A stretch of DNA of 64,000 nucleotides from CAYLRU01 sp964386565 (GCA_964386565.1 CAYLRU010000006.1:61559-125558), one strand, 5' to 3'. Positions 45,227 through 54,729 are shown, counted from the first letter of the stretch. A program made the numbers and translations. The notes: generated by a model from the letters alone, not told the origin.

Positions 45227-45964
45227 ATGGAAATCGACGGAATCAGTACGGAAATTTTCATGCTTGACAGCGAAGGACTTCGGTTAAGGGTTTTTCTGGC
45301 GCGTCCCCGGAATCTTTCCGGCCCCTTGCCGGCGGTTCAGATTCATCACGGCGGTGGGGGGTATGAACCGGTGTATGAAGACATGGCCGTTGAACTGGCC
45401 CGGGAGGGAATGGTGGGCATTGCCCTGGTTCATCGGGGGTATCCCGGATCCGGGGGGGAAATGGAGTACGGCAAGGGGGAGATCCGGGATATCGGGAACC
45501 TGACCGCGAAACTGGTAAAACGGCCGTATGTAGATAATTCCCGGTTGGGAATCATGGGGTATTCCAGGGGAGGGCATAATGCGATACTGGCCATCGAGCA
45601 ACTCGGCCTGTTTGCCGCCGGAGCCCTGTGGAGCACCCCCGTGGACATGAAGGAACTGGTTCGTTCGGTTCCCTGGGTGGCCCGGATCATCGGCGGGTTT
45701 TTTGATGAAGTTCCCCACGAATATTATATCCGGTCTTCCATCAACTTTGTCGAAAAGATCAACTGCCCCCTTTTGATTCTGCATGGTGAACAGGACGACG
45801 TGGTTTCGGTTGAGCATGCTTTAAGGCTGGCCCGCGCACTGGCGGTAAACCATAAGCCATACGAGCTGAAGCTGTTTCCCGGAGAAGGACATAACTGGAC
45901 CCTTTCCGGGTTTGAGCATAACCGGCGGATAACCCTTGATTTTTTCAAGCGTCATTTAATGTGA
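45227..45964 (+). CDS. Alpha/beta hydrolase (dienelactone hydrolase/peptidase S9-like)
   Basis: The 245-residue enzyme has the nucleophile elbow GYSRGGHN, the acid in HGEQDDVVS and the catalytic His in GEGHNW, a complete triad. The oxyanion HHGGGG-like loop is IHHGGGGYEP. It is a soluble esterase; substrate unknown. Its stop overlaps the convergent acyl-ACP thioesterase by 20 bases. Confidence 0.86.
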   Translation: MEIDGISTEIFMLDSEGLRLRVFLARPRNLSGPLPAVQIHHGGGGYEPVYEDMAVELAREGMVGIALVHRGYPGSGGEMEYGKGEIRDIGNLTAKLVKRPYVDNSRLGIMGYSRGGHNAILAIEQLGLFAAGALWSTPVDMKELVRSVPWVARIIGGFFDEVPHEYYIRSSINFVEKINCPLLILHGEQDDVVSVEHALRLARALAVNHKPYELKLFPGEGHNWTLSGFEHNRRITLDFFKRHLM

Positions 45965-46691
45965 TGTGCGCCATAAAGGCCGGTTTGTCACTGGAAAGGT
46001 TTTTGCCCATGATACGGCAGGCGCCTTTTTCCGGATCATCGGCGATAACAAGCTGCACGTCATCTTTTTCAAAGACTTCCGACAGATATGTCATCTGCAG
46101 TGTTTTGATGAACAGTGCCTTATCCGATGCCAGATGAAGGGTATCAACGGTCCACCTGACATATTCCGTGTTGTTGACATGACCGTTTGCATCCAGGGAA
46201 CTGTATGGTACGGGAAACAGGAAGACCGGTTTTCCGGAAGTCAACGGTTTGAGCCGGTTCAATCCGCTACGGAATACTTTTTGGTCCGATTCGGGAATAT
46301 TCAAATCCAACTCGGTGAGTTTCACAGGACGGCGGCTTTTCATATTCATGATGAGCCATTCGGAACTTGCCGCGAGCAATTCTTTCCCATCCGGCCGGGA
46401 CACGATAAATTCTCTTCGGGCAATAAGCCTGTTCTTTCCGCTCGGCCATGTCCTGATGGAGAATTCGTCGGTATATGCCGGAAGGTCATAGGCCGCCAGC
46501 TTGATATTTGACAAAATCCAGTAGTGGCCGGATTTTTTCAGCACGTCCGATCCGCAGCCCAGCACCTCCGCATGGGCCACGGCCATTTCCTGTAAACACC
46601 TCACAATGGCATGGAAGTGAATTTTGCCGTCGGGACGGCATTCGTGAAATTTGGCGGTAAACGAATGGGACAGAGATTTTTTTGCCATCAT
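45945..46691 (-). CDS. Acyl-ACP thioesterase (Fat-type, double hotdog)
   Basis: The 248-residue product has two hotdog domains. The active-site strand reads DANGHVNNTEYVRW, with the Asn/His of plant FatA/B enzymes, and the N-terminal half carries IRTWPSGKNRLIARREF. It would release free fatty acids from acyl carrier protein. ATG 46691 and ATG 46688 are adjacent; the first has aagg upstream. Confidence 0.86.
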   Translation of the reverse strand: MMAKKSLSHSFTAKFHECRPDGKIHFHAIVRCLQEMAVAHAEVLGCGSDVLKKSGHYWILSNIKLAAYDLPAYTDEFSIRTWPSGKNRLIARREFIVSRPDGKELLAASSEWLIMNMKSRRPVKLTELDLNIPESDQKVFRSGLNRLKPLTSGKPVFLFPVPYSSLDANGHVNNTEYVRWTVDTLHLASDKALFIKTLQMTYLSEVFEKDDVQLVIADDPEKGACRIMGKNLSSDKPAFMAHITLNDA

Positions 46692-47148
46692 TAAAACCTT
46701 GAACCTGATTAGGATAAATCCTGCTTTCAGCAGGGAAAGTATTAAAGCAGCTTCTGAAAGTCGTTTTTCCCGGGTTATGGTAACCCCCGGACGGATCATG
46801 GTCCCGGCATTGCATCGGGGCCATATTCCGATGGGCACGCCGTACAATATACACGAAAACCATCAGCGGAGGCAAAATAAAAAACAAATACGGCCTTTTG
46901 CAGGCCAGCAGGTTAAATGTACCGATTTAAGCTTGACACAAAAGGCGAAGCCCCTTATATCCTGTATTTTAAAAATACGAATTCTTTTCATAAAATCCTG
47001 AGCTTTATAAACCCTTGGCGAATAAGACGTTGTACGGCATGCCATGAGAACAGCCAGGGGTAAATAAACGACCAAGGCAATAAGAGCCTGTTTGACCTGT
47101 CGTTGTCTTTCCACGGTATCAACCGCTAGGCCGAAGGAGAAAGCACCG
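46692..47148 (+). other. 457-base divergent intergenic region
   Basis: No gene recognised. It contains a good rightward promoter candidate for the acyl-CoA dehydrogenase: TTGACA (46933-46938), 17 bases, TATATC (46956-46961), which would give a leader of about 180 bases. Confidence 0.5.
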
Positions 47149-48414
47149 ATGAACTTTGATATTCCAAAAGAAATCGCTGACTATTTAAAAGAACTGGATG
47201 ATTTCATTGAACGTGAAATAAAACCCCTTGAACAGCAGGATGACAATATCCGCTTTTTTGACTACAGGCGGGAAAATGAGCGTACGGACTGGGATCGGGG
47301 CGGACTGCCCAGTGAGGAGTGGGAAGCGTTGTTGGCGGAAGCCCGTCGGCGTGCCGATGCCGCGGGACACTATCGGTATCATTTTCCGGAAAAATACGGC
47401 GGCAAAAACGGCACCAATCTGGGTATGGCCATCATTCGTGAGCATCTGGCGGCAAAAGGACTGGGCCTGCACAATGACCTGCAGAACGAGCATTCCATCG
47501 TGGGCAACAACGTGGGATTGCTCCTGATGATCGAATACGGTACTGATGCGCAAAAGAAAGAATGGATCGACGATCTGGCCGATGGGAAAACCGCCTTTGC
47601 TTTCGGCATCACCGAACCCAATCATGGTTCGGATGCCACCCACATGGACACGACCGCCGTGAGGGACGGGGATGACTGGATCATCAACGGTGAAAAAACA
47701 TGGAATACCGGAGTTCACAGGGCGCCGTACGATCTGGTTTTTGCCCGGACCAGCGGCAAGGCCGGGGACGCCAGGGGAATAACGGCGTTTTTAGTCCCCA
47801 TGAACGCTCCGGGGGTTAAGGTGGAACAGATGCTCTGGACATTCAACATGCCCACCGACCATGGACATGTTTCGTTCACCAATGTTCGCGTGCCCCACGA
47901 TTCGATCTTCGGTGGAGAAGGCCGGGGGCTGATGGTGGTGCAGCATTTTTTCAACGAGAACCGCATCCGCCAGGCCGCATCCAGCTTGGGGGCTGCCCAA
48001 TACTGCATCAATGAATCGGTGAAATATGCCAAGGAACGAAAACCTTTCGGCAAACCCCTTGCCGTAAATCAGGGCATACAATTTCCGTTGGTTGAACTGC
48101 AGACCCAGTGCGAGATGCTCCGGGCGTTGATCCATAAGACCGCCTGGATGATGGATACCTATGGTGCGTTTTCCGTTTCCGACAAGGTTTCCATGTGCAA
48201 TTACTGGGCCAATCGGGTTTGCTGCGAGGCGGCGGACCGTGCCATGCAGGTGCACGGCGGAATCGGGTATTCCCGATATAAACCGTTTGAACACATTTAT
48301 CGACATCATCGACGCTACCGGATCACGGAAGGCGCGGAAGAGATACAGATGCGCCGTGTTGCCGGTTACATGTTCGGATTTATGAAGCAGCAAAAGCCCA
48401 AGGGGGTTGAGTAG
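47149..48414 (+). CDS. Acyl-CoA dehydrogenase (ACAD10/11-like)
   Basis: This 421-residue FAD enzyme has the classic FGITEPNHGSDA, WIINGEKTWNTG and a C-terminal QVHGGIGYSRYKPFEHIYR plus ITEGAEEIQ. The N-terminal region with WDRGGLPSEEW resembles the dehydrogenase half of ACAD10/ACAD11. The start follows aaggagaaag. The next gene is an ACAD10/11-type kinase, so the two correspond to the halves of the animal fusion protein. Confidence 0.9.
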   Translation: MNFDIPKEIADYLKELDDFIEREIKPLEQQDDNIRFFDYRRENERTDWDRGGLPSEEWEALLAEARRRADAAGHYRYHFPEKYGGKNGTNLGMAIIREHLAAKGLGLHNDLQNEHSIVGNNVGLLLMIEYGTDAQKKEWIDDLADGKTAFAFGITEPNHGSDATHMDTTAVRDGDDWIINGEKTWNTGVHRAPYDLVFARTSGKAGDARGITAFLVPMNAPGVKVEQMLWTFNMPTDHGHVSFTNVRVPHDSIFGGEGRGLMVVQHFFNENRIRQAASSLGAAQYCINESVKYAKERKPFGKPLAVNQGIQFPLVELQTQCEMLRALIHKTAWMMDTYGAFSVSDKVSMCNYWANRVCCEAADRAMQVHGGIGYSRYKPFEHIYRHHRRYRITEGAEEIQMRRVAGYMFGFMKQQKPKGVE

Positions 48415-48533
48415 AAGATAATGTAGAAGATAATAAGGGTTGGAGGGGTCCAAGGATTCCGGGATTCAACTGATCTGCAAAAAAACAGCCACTTAAACCT
48501 TATAGCTCTGGAAGCCTGTATGGAGGATTAAAT

Positions 48534-49970
48534 ATGAATCAGGACACAAGGCAAAACAAAAAGACGGACATTAAAGAAGTGATAGGGGGGGTTCTCGCAA
48601 AATACATTGACGGGTTTGAACAGCTTCTCTCCTGTGACCGGTTGTCGGGAGGGGCCAGCCAGGAAACCTACCGTATCGTCATCAGGACGGATAAGGGGGA
48701 ACGAAAGCTTGCCATGCGGCGTTCGCCGGGCGGTATTCCCAAACCGGCGGTGAACGGCGGTCCGGGTCTGGCTGTCGAGGCAAAGTTGATGCGTTTGGCC
48801 AGGGAAGCGGGTGTTCCCGAACCCGAAGTTCTTTTCGTGGCAAAACCGGAAGACGGCCTTGGCGAAGCTTTCGTCATGGAGTGGCTTGACGGTGAGACAC
48901 TGGGCGCACGAATCGTTCGTGCTGAAGAACTTGCGGAAATCAGGCCGCACCTGGCCTACCAGTGCGGCCAGATCATGGCAAGAATCCACGCGGTTGATCT
49001 GGAAAAAACGGGCCTGAACAAGGTTTTGAACGCCATGGACCCGGGAGCCATGGTCGAACAGTCGTGGAATTATTATAAACTGCTGAACACCCCGCAGCCC
49101 ATGATCGACTATACAGCCAGATGGCTGAAGGAAAATCTGCCGAAGAACACCCGGACGGCGTTGGTCCACAATGATTTTCGCAACGGTAATATCATGGTTT
49201 CTCCCGAGGGCGTTATCGCGATTCTGGACTGGGAACTGGCCCATATCGGCGATCCCATGCGGGATCTCGGCTGGATATGCACCAATTCGTGGCGGTTCGG
49301 AAAAAGCGAGTTGCCTGTTGGCGGATTCGGCAATTATGAAGACCTGTTTCGCGGCTATGAAGACGTTTCCGGCGTAAAGGTGGATCCCGACCATGTAAAA
49401 TTCTGGGAGGTGTTCGGCTCTTTCTGGTGGTCGGTGGGATGTCTCCTCATGGCCGAGCATTATCGGTCCGGTCCGGACAAAACGGTTGAGCGCCCGGCTA
49501 TCGGCCGCCGGTCTTCAGAGTGCCAGGTGGATTGCGTCAACCTTTTAATTCCGGGTAATGTTTCCCTCATCGAAACGGATAATACACCAAAGTCGACGGA
49601 AATGCCGAGAATTGATGAGTTGGTGGTCAGCGTGCGGGATTTTCTGCGCGATGACGTCATGAACCAGACAAAAGGACGAACGAATTTTATGGCCCGCGTG
49701 GCGTCCAATTCCCTGGATATCGTCCTGCGGGACCTGATGATGGGCCCTGTTCACCGGCAGCAGGAGCACGACCGTCTGCGGTACCTGCTTTCAACCGACG
49801 GCAGCCTGGAGTCCCTGCGGTGGAAACTGGTAAATGGATTGCGTGACGGATCCATCCCCTTGAATCAGCCGGGTTTGGCAGAACACCTGCGCGCCACGGT
49901 GGTAAACCAGATCGCTATTGATCAACCCCGGTATTCGGGATATAAAACCGCTGTTAAAAACGCCCGGTAA
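48534..49970 (+). CDS. Aminoglycoside-phosphotransferase-like kinase (ACAD10/11 kinase type)
   Basis: The 478-residue product has an N-terminal APH-fold kinase: LSGGASQETYRI loop, catalytic HNDFRNGNIM and metal-binding ILDWELAHIGDPMRDLGW. A C-terminal helical extension (about residues 360-478) follows, as in bacterial proteins of this group. In animals this fold is fused to an acyl-CoA dehydrogenase and phosphorylates 4-hydroxyacyl-CoA. The pairing here suggests the same chemistry, but that is inference. Confidence 0.85.
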   Translation: MNQDTRQNKKTDIKEVIGGVLAKYIDGFEQLLSCDRLSGGASQETYRIVIRTDKGERKLAMRRSPGGIPKPAVNGGPGLAVEAKLMRLAREAGVPEPEVLFVAKPEDGLGEAFVMEWLDGETLGARIVRAEELAEIRPHLAYQCGQIMARIHAVDLEKTGLNKVLNAMDPGAMVEQSWNYYKLLNTPQPMIDYTARWLKENLPKNTRTALVHNDFRNGNIMVSPEGVIAILDWELAHIGDPMRDLGWICTNSWRFGKSELPVGGFGNYEDLFRGYEDVSGVKVDPDHVKFWEVFGSFWWSVGCLLMAEHYRSGPDKTVERPAIGRRSSECQVDCVNLLIPGNVSLIETDNTPKSTEMPRIDELVVSVRDFLRDDVMNQTKGRTNFMARVASNSLDIVLRDLMMGPVHRQQEHDRLRYLLSTDGSLESLRWKLVNGLRDGSIPLNQPGLAEHLRATVVNQIAIDQPRYSGYKTAVKNAR

Positions 49971-49997
49971 AAGATCCGGTGCTTTCGTTTCATCGAC

Positions 49998-50037
49998 ACC
50001 GTCCTCATTGGTTTTCCTCTGGGGACGGTTTATTTTT
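49998..50037 (+). terminator. Terminator after the kinase gene
   Basis: accgtcc (49998-50004) pairs with ggacggt (50023-50029), and ttattttttg follows. It lies at the tail of both the kinase and the convergent gene at 50030. Confidence 0.65.
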
Positions 50038-51016
50038 TGTTCAACGAGGACCTGTTGATTTGCACCCAGATCACGGCCCGCTTGTGATCTCCGGTAAAGG
50101 TACACTCCGCAAACGAGATTTCGTCAAACGGCTCTGGTGAGGACGCAGTGACCCGCACCCCAAGGCTGTTGAGCCGAAGTATAAACGGCTTTATCTCTAA
50201 ATGCCGTTTAATGTTCATCAGTACTTCGGTTACATGTTCGAGATGACTTTCGGGTGTGTCCGGATTTCTTCCGAGGCCTTCTATTTCCCGGTCTATGGCA
50301 TCGATAATCTGCCTTGCTTCCCTGAGCGTCTTGTCATCGGTCTTTTTTACCGCACCCTGTTTTTTCCCCATCGACAGCTTTATTTCAAGAATATCCTGCT
50401 GTCTTTTCAGTTCTTCCGTTAACGATTTGAGATCCGCGATTTCATCCAGCTCACGGGTAAACAGCATGACTATGATTCGGTGCCGAAGTTCCTTTTTAGC
50501 GGTTTCCAGGTCCGGTCGGGGCACTACAATCCGGGGATTTTCAAAATATACCGATTGCTGCAGCACATCCTTCTGGACAATTTCTCCGACAATCGCCACA
50601 CCCAAAGAGGTCTTCTCCTTGTATTGGGCGACCAGCAATCCGAACAGTTCGTCTGAATGGTTTTGTTTAAAAGCATTTTGCAGGGCGATGCAGCTGTCCA
50701 TCCACCTGGAAAAAGCATCGGGTCCCGTGAAAACGGCTTGTAGCACCGGGGATTTTCCCCATAGCACCGGATCGAGTTGTTCCGGCCCGGGAATTTGGGC
50801 TGTCATTTCGTCTATTGTTTTCAGAGCAAGGCGAACCGGTTCTTTTAACTGCCTGCGATAATGGGGAACCAGCGGAATTTTGGTTTTGGTCTCCGAAAGG
50901 ATCCGGTCAATCTCATTAATTAAGGCATTCTCGTGCCGGCGCTGCTCGCGTAGCGCGGCAGTTTGTCTTGTCAGCCGTTTAAGCCGCTTTTTTAAAAAGT
51001 TTAAAAAAATCAACAC
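50030..51016 (-). CDS. Hypothetical charged, helical protein
   Basis: The 328-residue product is rich in Lys, Arg and Glu, with predicted coiled coil at about residues 190-260. It has no signal peptide beyond a short hydrophobic N-terminus and no catalytic motif I can name. The C-terminal 60 residues form a beta pattern (VRVTASSPEPFDEISFAE, then VIWVQINR). It starts with GTG 51016. It is a single gene. No function is proposed. Confidence 0.7.
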   Translation of the reverse strand: MLIFLNFLKKRLKRLTRQTAALREQRRHENALINEIDRILSETKTKIPLVPHYRRQLKEPVRLALKTIDEMTAQIPGPEQLDPVLWGKSPVLQAVFTGPDAFSRWMDSCIALQNAFKQNHSDELFGLLVAQYKEKTSLGVAIVGEIVQKDVLQQSVYFENPRIVVPRPDLETAKKELRHRIIVMLFTRELDEIADLKSLTEELKRQQDILEIKLSMGKKQGAVKKTDDKTLREARQIIDAIDREIEGLGRNPDTPESHLEHVTEVLMNIKRHLEIKPFILRLNSLGVRVTASSPEPFDEISFAECTFTGDHKRAVIWVQINRSSLNKK

Positions 51017-51108
51017 GCATGGCCCTGTATTTTAAGAGCAGACCCAATGAAACAATTTTAATTAAAACATCCCGTTAAATTTTAACAAGACATACTGGTA
51101 TATGGAAT

Positions 51109-51828
51109 TCAGTCGAACGCCATGTCCGTTTTCCACTCTTTCCATACATTGCCCACTAGTTCCGGACCGGGCCTGAGAGTCATCTTGCCGGTCTTCCAGC
51201 CCGATGGCGTGGCTTCCATGCCTTTTGATTTTCTTACCAGCTGAAAGGCCTGTATTTGCCGCAGTGTTTCATGAACATTTCTCCCCACCGGCGGGGTTAA
51301 CACCTCATACCCCTGAATAACCCCGTCCGGGTCGATGATGAATCTTCCCCGGGTTTCAACGCCGGATTCTTCATCATAAACGCCGTAAACCTTTCCCACT
51401 CTTCCGCCTGCATCGGACAGCATGGCAAAGGGGACACCCCCGTCAACCATTTTGGACAGTTCGTGGTCGTCCCACATTTTATGAACGAACATGCTGTCGA
51501 TGCTCATTGAAAAAATTTCCACCCCAAGTTTTTGAAATTCTGCATATTTTTCAGCAACCGCTGAAATTTCCGTTGCTCAGACAAATGTAAAATCTCCCGG
51601 GTAGAAGCACAAAAGAACCCATTTGCCAAGATTCTCGGATAACGTAACATTAACGAATTTGCCGTTCTGATAGCCCGGTGCAGTAAAATCCGGCGCCTTT
51701 CTGCCCACTTGTACCATGCTCTTGACCTCCTCTTTCGGGTTTTCTTTTCCAGGTGTTTGTTCAGGGGCTGCTTCTCCTACCGGTCCGCCTGTGGGACGCG
51801 CGCATCCAACCTTCAGTTCTTCCGCCAT
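51109..51828 (-). CDS. Selenocysteine-containing peroxiredoxin (in-frame UGA at residue 84)
   Basis: Read through one UGA (51577-51579), the gene makes a 239-residue AhpC/Prx1-type peroxiredoxin. The sequence before the UGA ends FYPGDFTFV and resumes ATE, so the UGA takes the place of the peroxidatic cysteine. A perfect 7-bp hairpin with GGUU loop lies 17 bases after it, the position expected for a bacterial SECIS. The C-terminal resolving Cys is replaced (EATPSGW where AhpC has EVCPA). A 40-residue N-terminal extension with Cys9 is present. ATG 51828 has aaaggaggg 4 bases before it. Confidence 0.88.
51549..51566 (-). promoter_or_regulatory. SECIS-like hairpin for selenocysteine insertion
   Basis: On the mRNA, UUUCAGC pairs with GCUGAAA around a GGUU loop; the loop starts 17 bases after the UGA. 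The guanines at the loop start and the spacing match the E. coli fdhF element. Within the coding region, as in bacteria. Confidence 0.8.
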
Positions 51829-51985
51829 AGGCCCTCCTTTTAATAAGCTAACAGGATTTACAAAGCTTGGATATAATGAAAATACCACAAACTTTACCTG
51901 CAAAGCAACCCTGGAGATCAACGATCCGTGTATTTAAAAATCGATTTTTATCGGAATAAATACCTCAAGTCCGCCGCTTTCGGGA

Positions 51986-52414
51986 CTAGGGGATATGATT
52001 CGCCCGGCCGTCAAGGAATTCTTCCTGGTCAATTTCCGGGTTTTCCTGAACGGCTGCGGCAAGATCTTTGGACATGACCGCCTGGTCCAGGCACCGGCCG
52101 CACTCGATCACTATTTCGGCAAAATGTTCGCACCCCTTGCGGCCGATTTCACGCATTACCTGCTTGTCCCATCCCTCTTCACGGAGTGAAAGACCGACGG
52201 CCGTCTGCAAAACCGGGACAGCTTGGGGGCAGACGAAATTGGTGTATCGTTTCATATTCCCTTCTATTCGTAAAATATTGCCATCGGCGATACGGACATC
52301 CATTGAGATCTCCATCCCATAGATATGGTCTTCCTGGATACCGTTAAACCGAATAACGCCGTCATCAATAAATTCGGCGCCGATCAACTGGCTTCTTTGA
52401 AATCCGATCATCAC
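51986..52414 (-). CDS. DUF2889-like protein
   Basis: The 142-residue product has an early acidic beta region, then the pattern NFVCPQAVPVLQTAVGLSLREEGWDKQVMREIGRKGCEHFAEI, which fits DUF2889. Two conserved cysteines (one in VCPQA, one in GCEHF) and two more in GRCLD are present. Its function is unknown. The upstream neighbour is a paralogue. Confidence 0.72.
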   Translation of the reverse strand: MMIGFQRSQLIGAEFIDDGVIRFNGIQEDHIYGMEISMDVRIADGNILRIEGNMKRYTNFVCPQAVPVLQTAVGLSLREEGWDKQVMREIGRKGCEHFAEIVIECGRCLDQAVMSKDLAAAVQENPEIDQEEFLDGRANHIP

Positions 52415-52421
52415 GACCTCC

Positions 52422-52913
52422 TTAAATGTCGATACCTTTCATGATGGGGCTGTCATCCTGAAAAGAAATGCAGCTTCTGATTAATCTGGGATTGGACTTG
52501 ATCATTTCACGAAGACCGATTAATTTTTCATCCGGATCCGTTATATTTTCCCCCATTTCAATCCCAGGACGTGTGAAATAGAGAATGACGGCATTGCAGC
52601 ATTCCAGTACGGCGTCCACCAGTATGGATTTTCCGTTTTTACCGCCCAGGATTCCTGCCGTTATTTTTCGAAGTCCCGCGCCGATACTGATCCCTTCAAT
52701 TTTTTTGATATCTTCCGCCCCATTCCGGTATGCCGGTGGCACATATCGCTCGAATCTGGCCTCGGCCTCCATTATTTCCAGGTCAGGCGGTTGAACGATC
52801 AAGCGGACTTCAATCTTGGACAAATCATCGGTGAGCCGCCAGGAAACCGCAAGATCGCCTGTCGGACGGGGCTCAACTTCGACCACTTTGTTTCTCAAAA
52901 ACTTCAGAGTCAT
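52422..52913 (-). CDS. Second DUF2889-like protein
   Basis: The 163-residue protein follows the same pattern as its neighbour: a beta region, PPAYRNGAEDIKKIEGISIGAGLRK, then LGGKNGKSILVDAVLECC where the neighbour has GRKGCEHFAEI. The cysteine positions differ, so it is diverged. Its ATG overlaps the end of the DUF169-CoaE gene by 4 bases, and it ends 8 bases before the next start. Confidence 0.65.
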   Translation of the reverse strand: MTLKFLRNKVVEVEPRPTGDLAVSWRLTDDLSKIEVRLIVQPPDLEIMEAEARFERYVPPAYRNGAEDIKKIEGISIGAGLRKITAGILGGKNGKSILVDAVLECCNAVILYFTRPGIEMGENITDPDEKLIGLREMIKSNPRLIRSCISFQDDSPIMKGIDI

Positions 52914-54346
52914 GGTTTCTCCTTGTCTTGGTGTTCACTACGCGTTTTTTGAATATCCAACAATTTTTGCCATATCGCTTCAACCTGGCGACGGGTCTCG
53001 TCAAGGGATCCGGAATTGTCCACAACCAGGTCGCAGTATCCTTTCTTTTCTTCAACGGGAATCTGGGAGCGGATAATACGCATTGCCAGATCTTTATCGA
53101 TGCCGTCTCTTTCCATCAGCCGTTTCAATTGGACTTCCTCCGGAACGTATACCATCAACAGGTTATTGAAAAGTGCCTGCATGTGGGTTTCGATGAGAAG
53201 GGGAATGACAACCTGGATTATCACGTTTTTCTTTCCTTTGGAGTATTGTTCGACCAACTCGATGAACTTTTCCCCGATCCTCGGATGGGTGAAACTTTCC
53301 AGTTTTTTTCGTTTTTCAATATCGTTGAAAACAAGTTCCCGAAGCTTTTCCCGGTCAAGGGTTTTGTCTTTCCCAAGAACCTGTTCACCGAAGAAATTTA
53401 CAATGTCCTGATATGCCGGTTGGCCCGGTTCCACGACAACCCTGCTTAAAACATCGAAATCGATGATGGGTGCGCCCAGTTCTTCGAGCATCTTTGCCAC
53501 GGTGGACTTTCCCGTTCCGATGCTTCCGGTCACTCCCAGCAGCAATCGGTTTGAATTTCCCCGCATCACGTTCACCATGCCTTCCGACTGGTATGCCTGG
53601 GGAAATTCACCGGATACATCCGATTCAGCGCCGGCATAACTGATGGGGTATCGGATCCCCCTTCTGTATAATGCCTCCATTCCACTCAAGGTCTTATCGA
53701 TCATATCGGCCGGAATCGCCATGACCAGTTCATCGTCCTGGGCATGGCCATATCGCCGTTCCCCGTAACAGGGAATGGTAAGTGACGGTTTTCCGGTGAG
53801 ATAGCACCTGGAAATGGCATCGGCGCATGAGGATTCTCCAACGCAGAAAAACTGCATGACTTCATAATCTTCAAATTGAATCGAATTGATCAGCAGCATC
53901 ATCTGGGCAGGATTGGCATATATTAAAACAATATCCGGATCAAATGGGTTGTACACCAGCGGCGCCATGGCAACTGCCTCGTATTTTCCCACGGGCAGGC
54001 GGGGGATGCCGTTTTCATATTTTTTGCCGTCAGCCCGGTTTTTTGTCCACACGATGCTTCTGAATGTCCCATCCGTCATAAACGACGGGATATCCGCCAG
54101 CCCGATAATGGACGGGCACATAACGGAAATAAAATCGTCGGCATCAGCGCCGACGGTCCAGTCAAAGTTTCTCACCAGGTTTGTCATTTGGCATAATGTT
54201 GCTTTGTGGCTCAACCGGCGCATAAAGGGGATTTCGGAAAGCGCTTTTTTATCTTCAAAAAGCTTAAACGCCACCGGGAACGATTTCAGCCGCATCAGCA
54301 GTTCCAGTCTTCTTATTGGTTTTTCCCAATCTCGATTTGTGTTCAC
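52910..54346 (-). CDS. coaE: DUF169 domain fused to dephospho-CoA kinase
   Basis: The 478-residue protein joins two domains. Residues 1-255 are DUF169 (RLKSFPVAFKLF, CQMTNLVRNFDWTVGADADDF, VGESSCADAI), found in iron- or corrinoid-linked proteins of anaerobes. Residues 265-465 are a full dephospho-CoA kinase: GVTGSIGTGKSTVAKML, IIDFDVLSR, VVIPLLIE and RDGIDKDLAMRIIRSQIP. The kinase makes the last step of CoA. The fusion is unusual. I see no stop or frameshift between the halves. Confidence 0.85.
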   Translation of the reverse strand: MNTNRDWEKPIRRLELLMRLKSFPVAFKLFEDKKALSEIPFMRRLSHKATLCQMTNLVRNFDWTVGADADDFISVMCPSIIGLADIPSFMTDGTFRSIVWTKNRADGKKYENGIPRLPVGKYEAVAMAPLVYNPFDPDIVLIYANPAQMMLLINSIQFEDYEVMQFFCVGESSCADAISRCYLTGKPSLTIPCYGERRYGHAQDDELVMAIPADMIDKTLSGMEALYRRGIRYPISYAGAESDVSGEFPQAYQSEGMVNVMRGNSNRLLLGVTGSIGTGKSTVAKMLEELGAPIIDFDVLSRVVVEPGQPAYQDIVNFFGEQVLGKDKTLDREKLRELVFNDIEKRKKLESFTHPRIGEKFIELVEQYSKGKKNVIIQVVIPLLIETHMQALFNNLLMVYVPEEVQLKRLMERDGIDKDLAMRIIRSQIPVEEKKGYCDLVVDNSGSLDETRRQVEAIWQKLLDIQKTRSEHQDKEKP

Positions 54347-54729
54347 GACAATTTCCTTTCATTTTAGGATAAAATGTTCGGACAGATGCTGCTATCATTA
54401 TTCGTACAATATTAAATTAAAATAATTACGCAAGTTTCATGCCATCATGGGAACGACGGTATTTTGTAAAAAGATATATTTATTAACAAACACTTATTAG
54501 AGGAACCGGTGTTGCAAAACAACAGAGAAATTCACAGTAATGGTAGCACAATTGCAACCATTCCAGATATGGGTGTCGTAATCTTACAAACTTAGGGGTA
54601 TTTGGAGAAATCACTTTGACCAATACCGTCTCCGGCACTTGATCCCGGACCCGGGGCAGGAAATATCATGACAAACAACATTTGCAGATGAAAAATAAAA
54701 TTTTAAAGGTCTTTATTCAATATATAAAC

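Noticed and set aside
48415..48440. Short direct repeat (gtagaagataat twice) after the acyl-CoA dehydrogenase gene
   Set aside because: Only about 12 bases and two copies; likely slippage with no further structure.
48528..49460. 310-residue frame antisense to the kinase gene
   Set aside because: It is the shadow of a well-supported gene; its sequence has no domain and no start signal. Similar long shadows at 1979-2602, 9526-10164 and 29767-30357 were dropped for the same reason.
51109..51921. Peroxiredoxin read as two genes or as a pseudogene broken by TGA
   Set aside because: The stop falls exactly at the catalytic cysteine codon, both sides align to one protein with no frame change, and a SECIS-like hairpin follows; selenocysteine is the better explanation.
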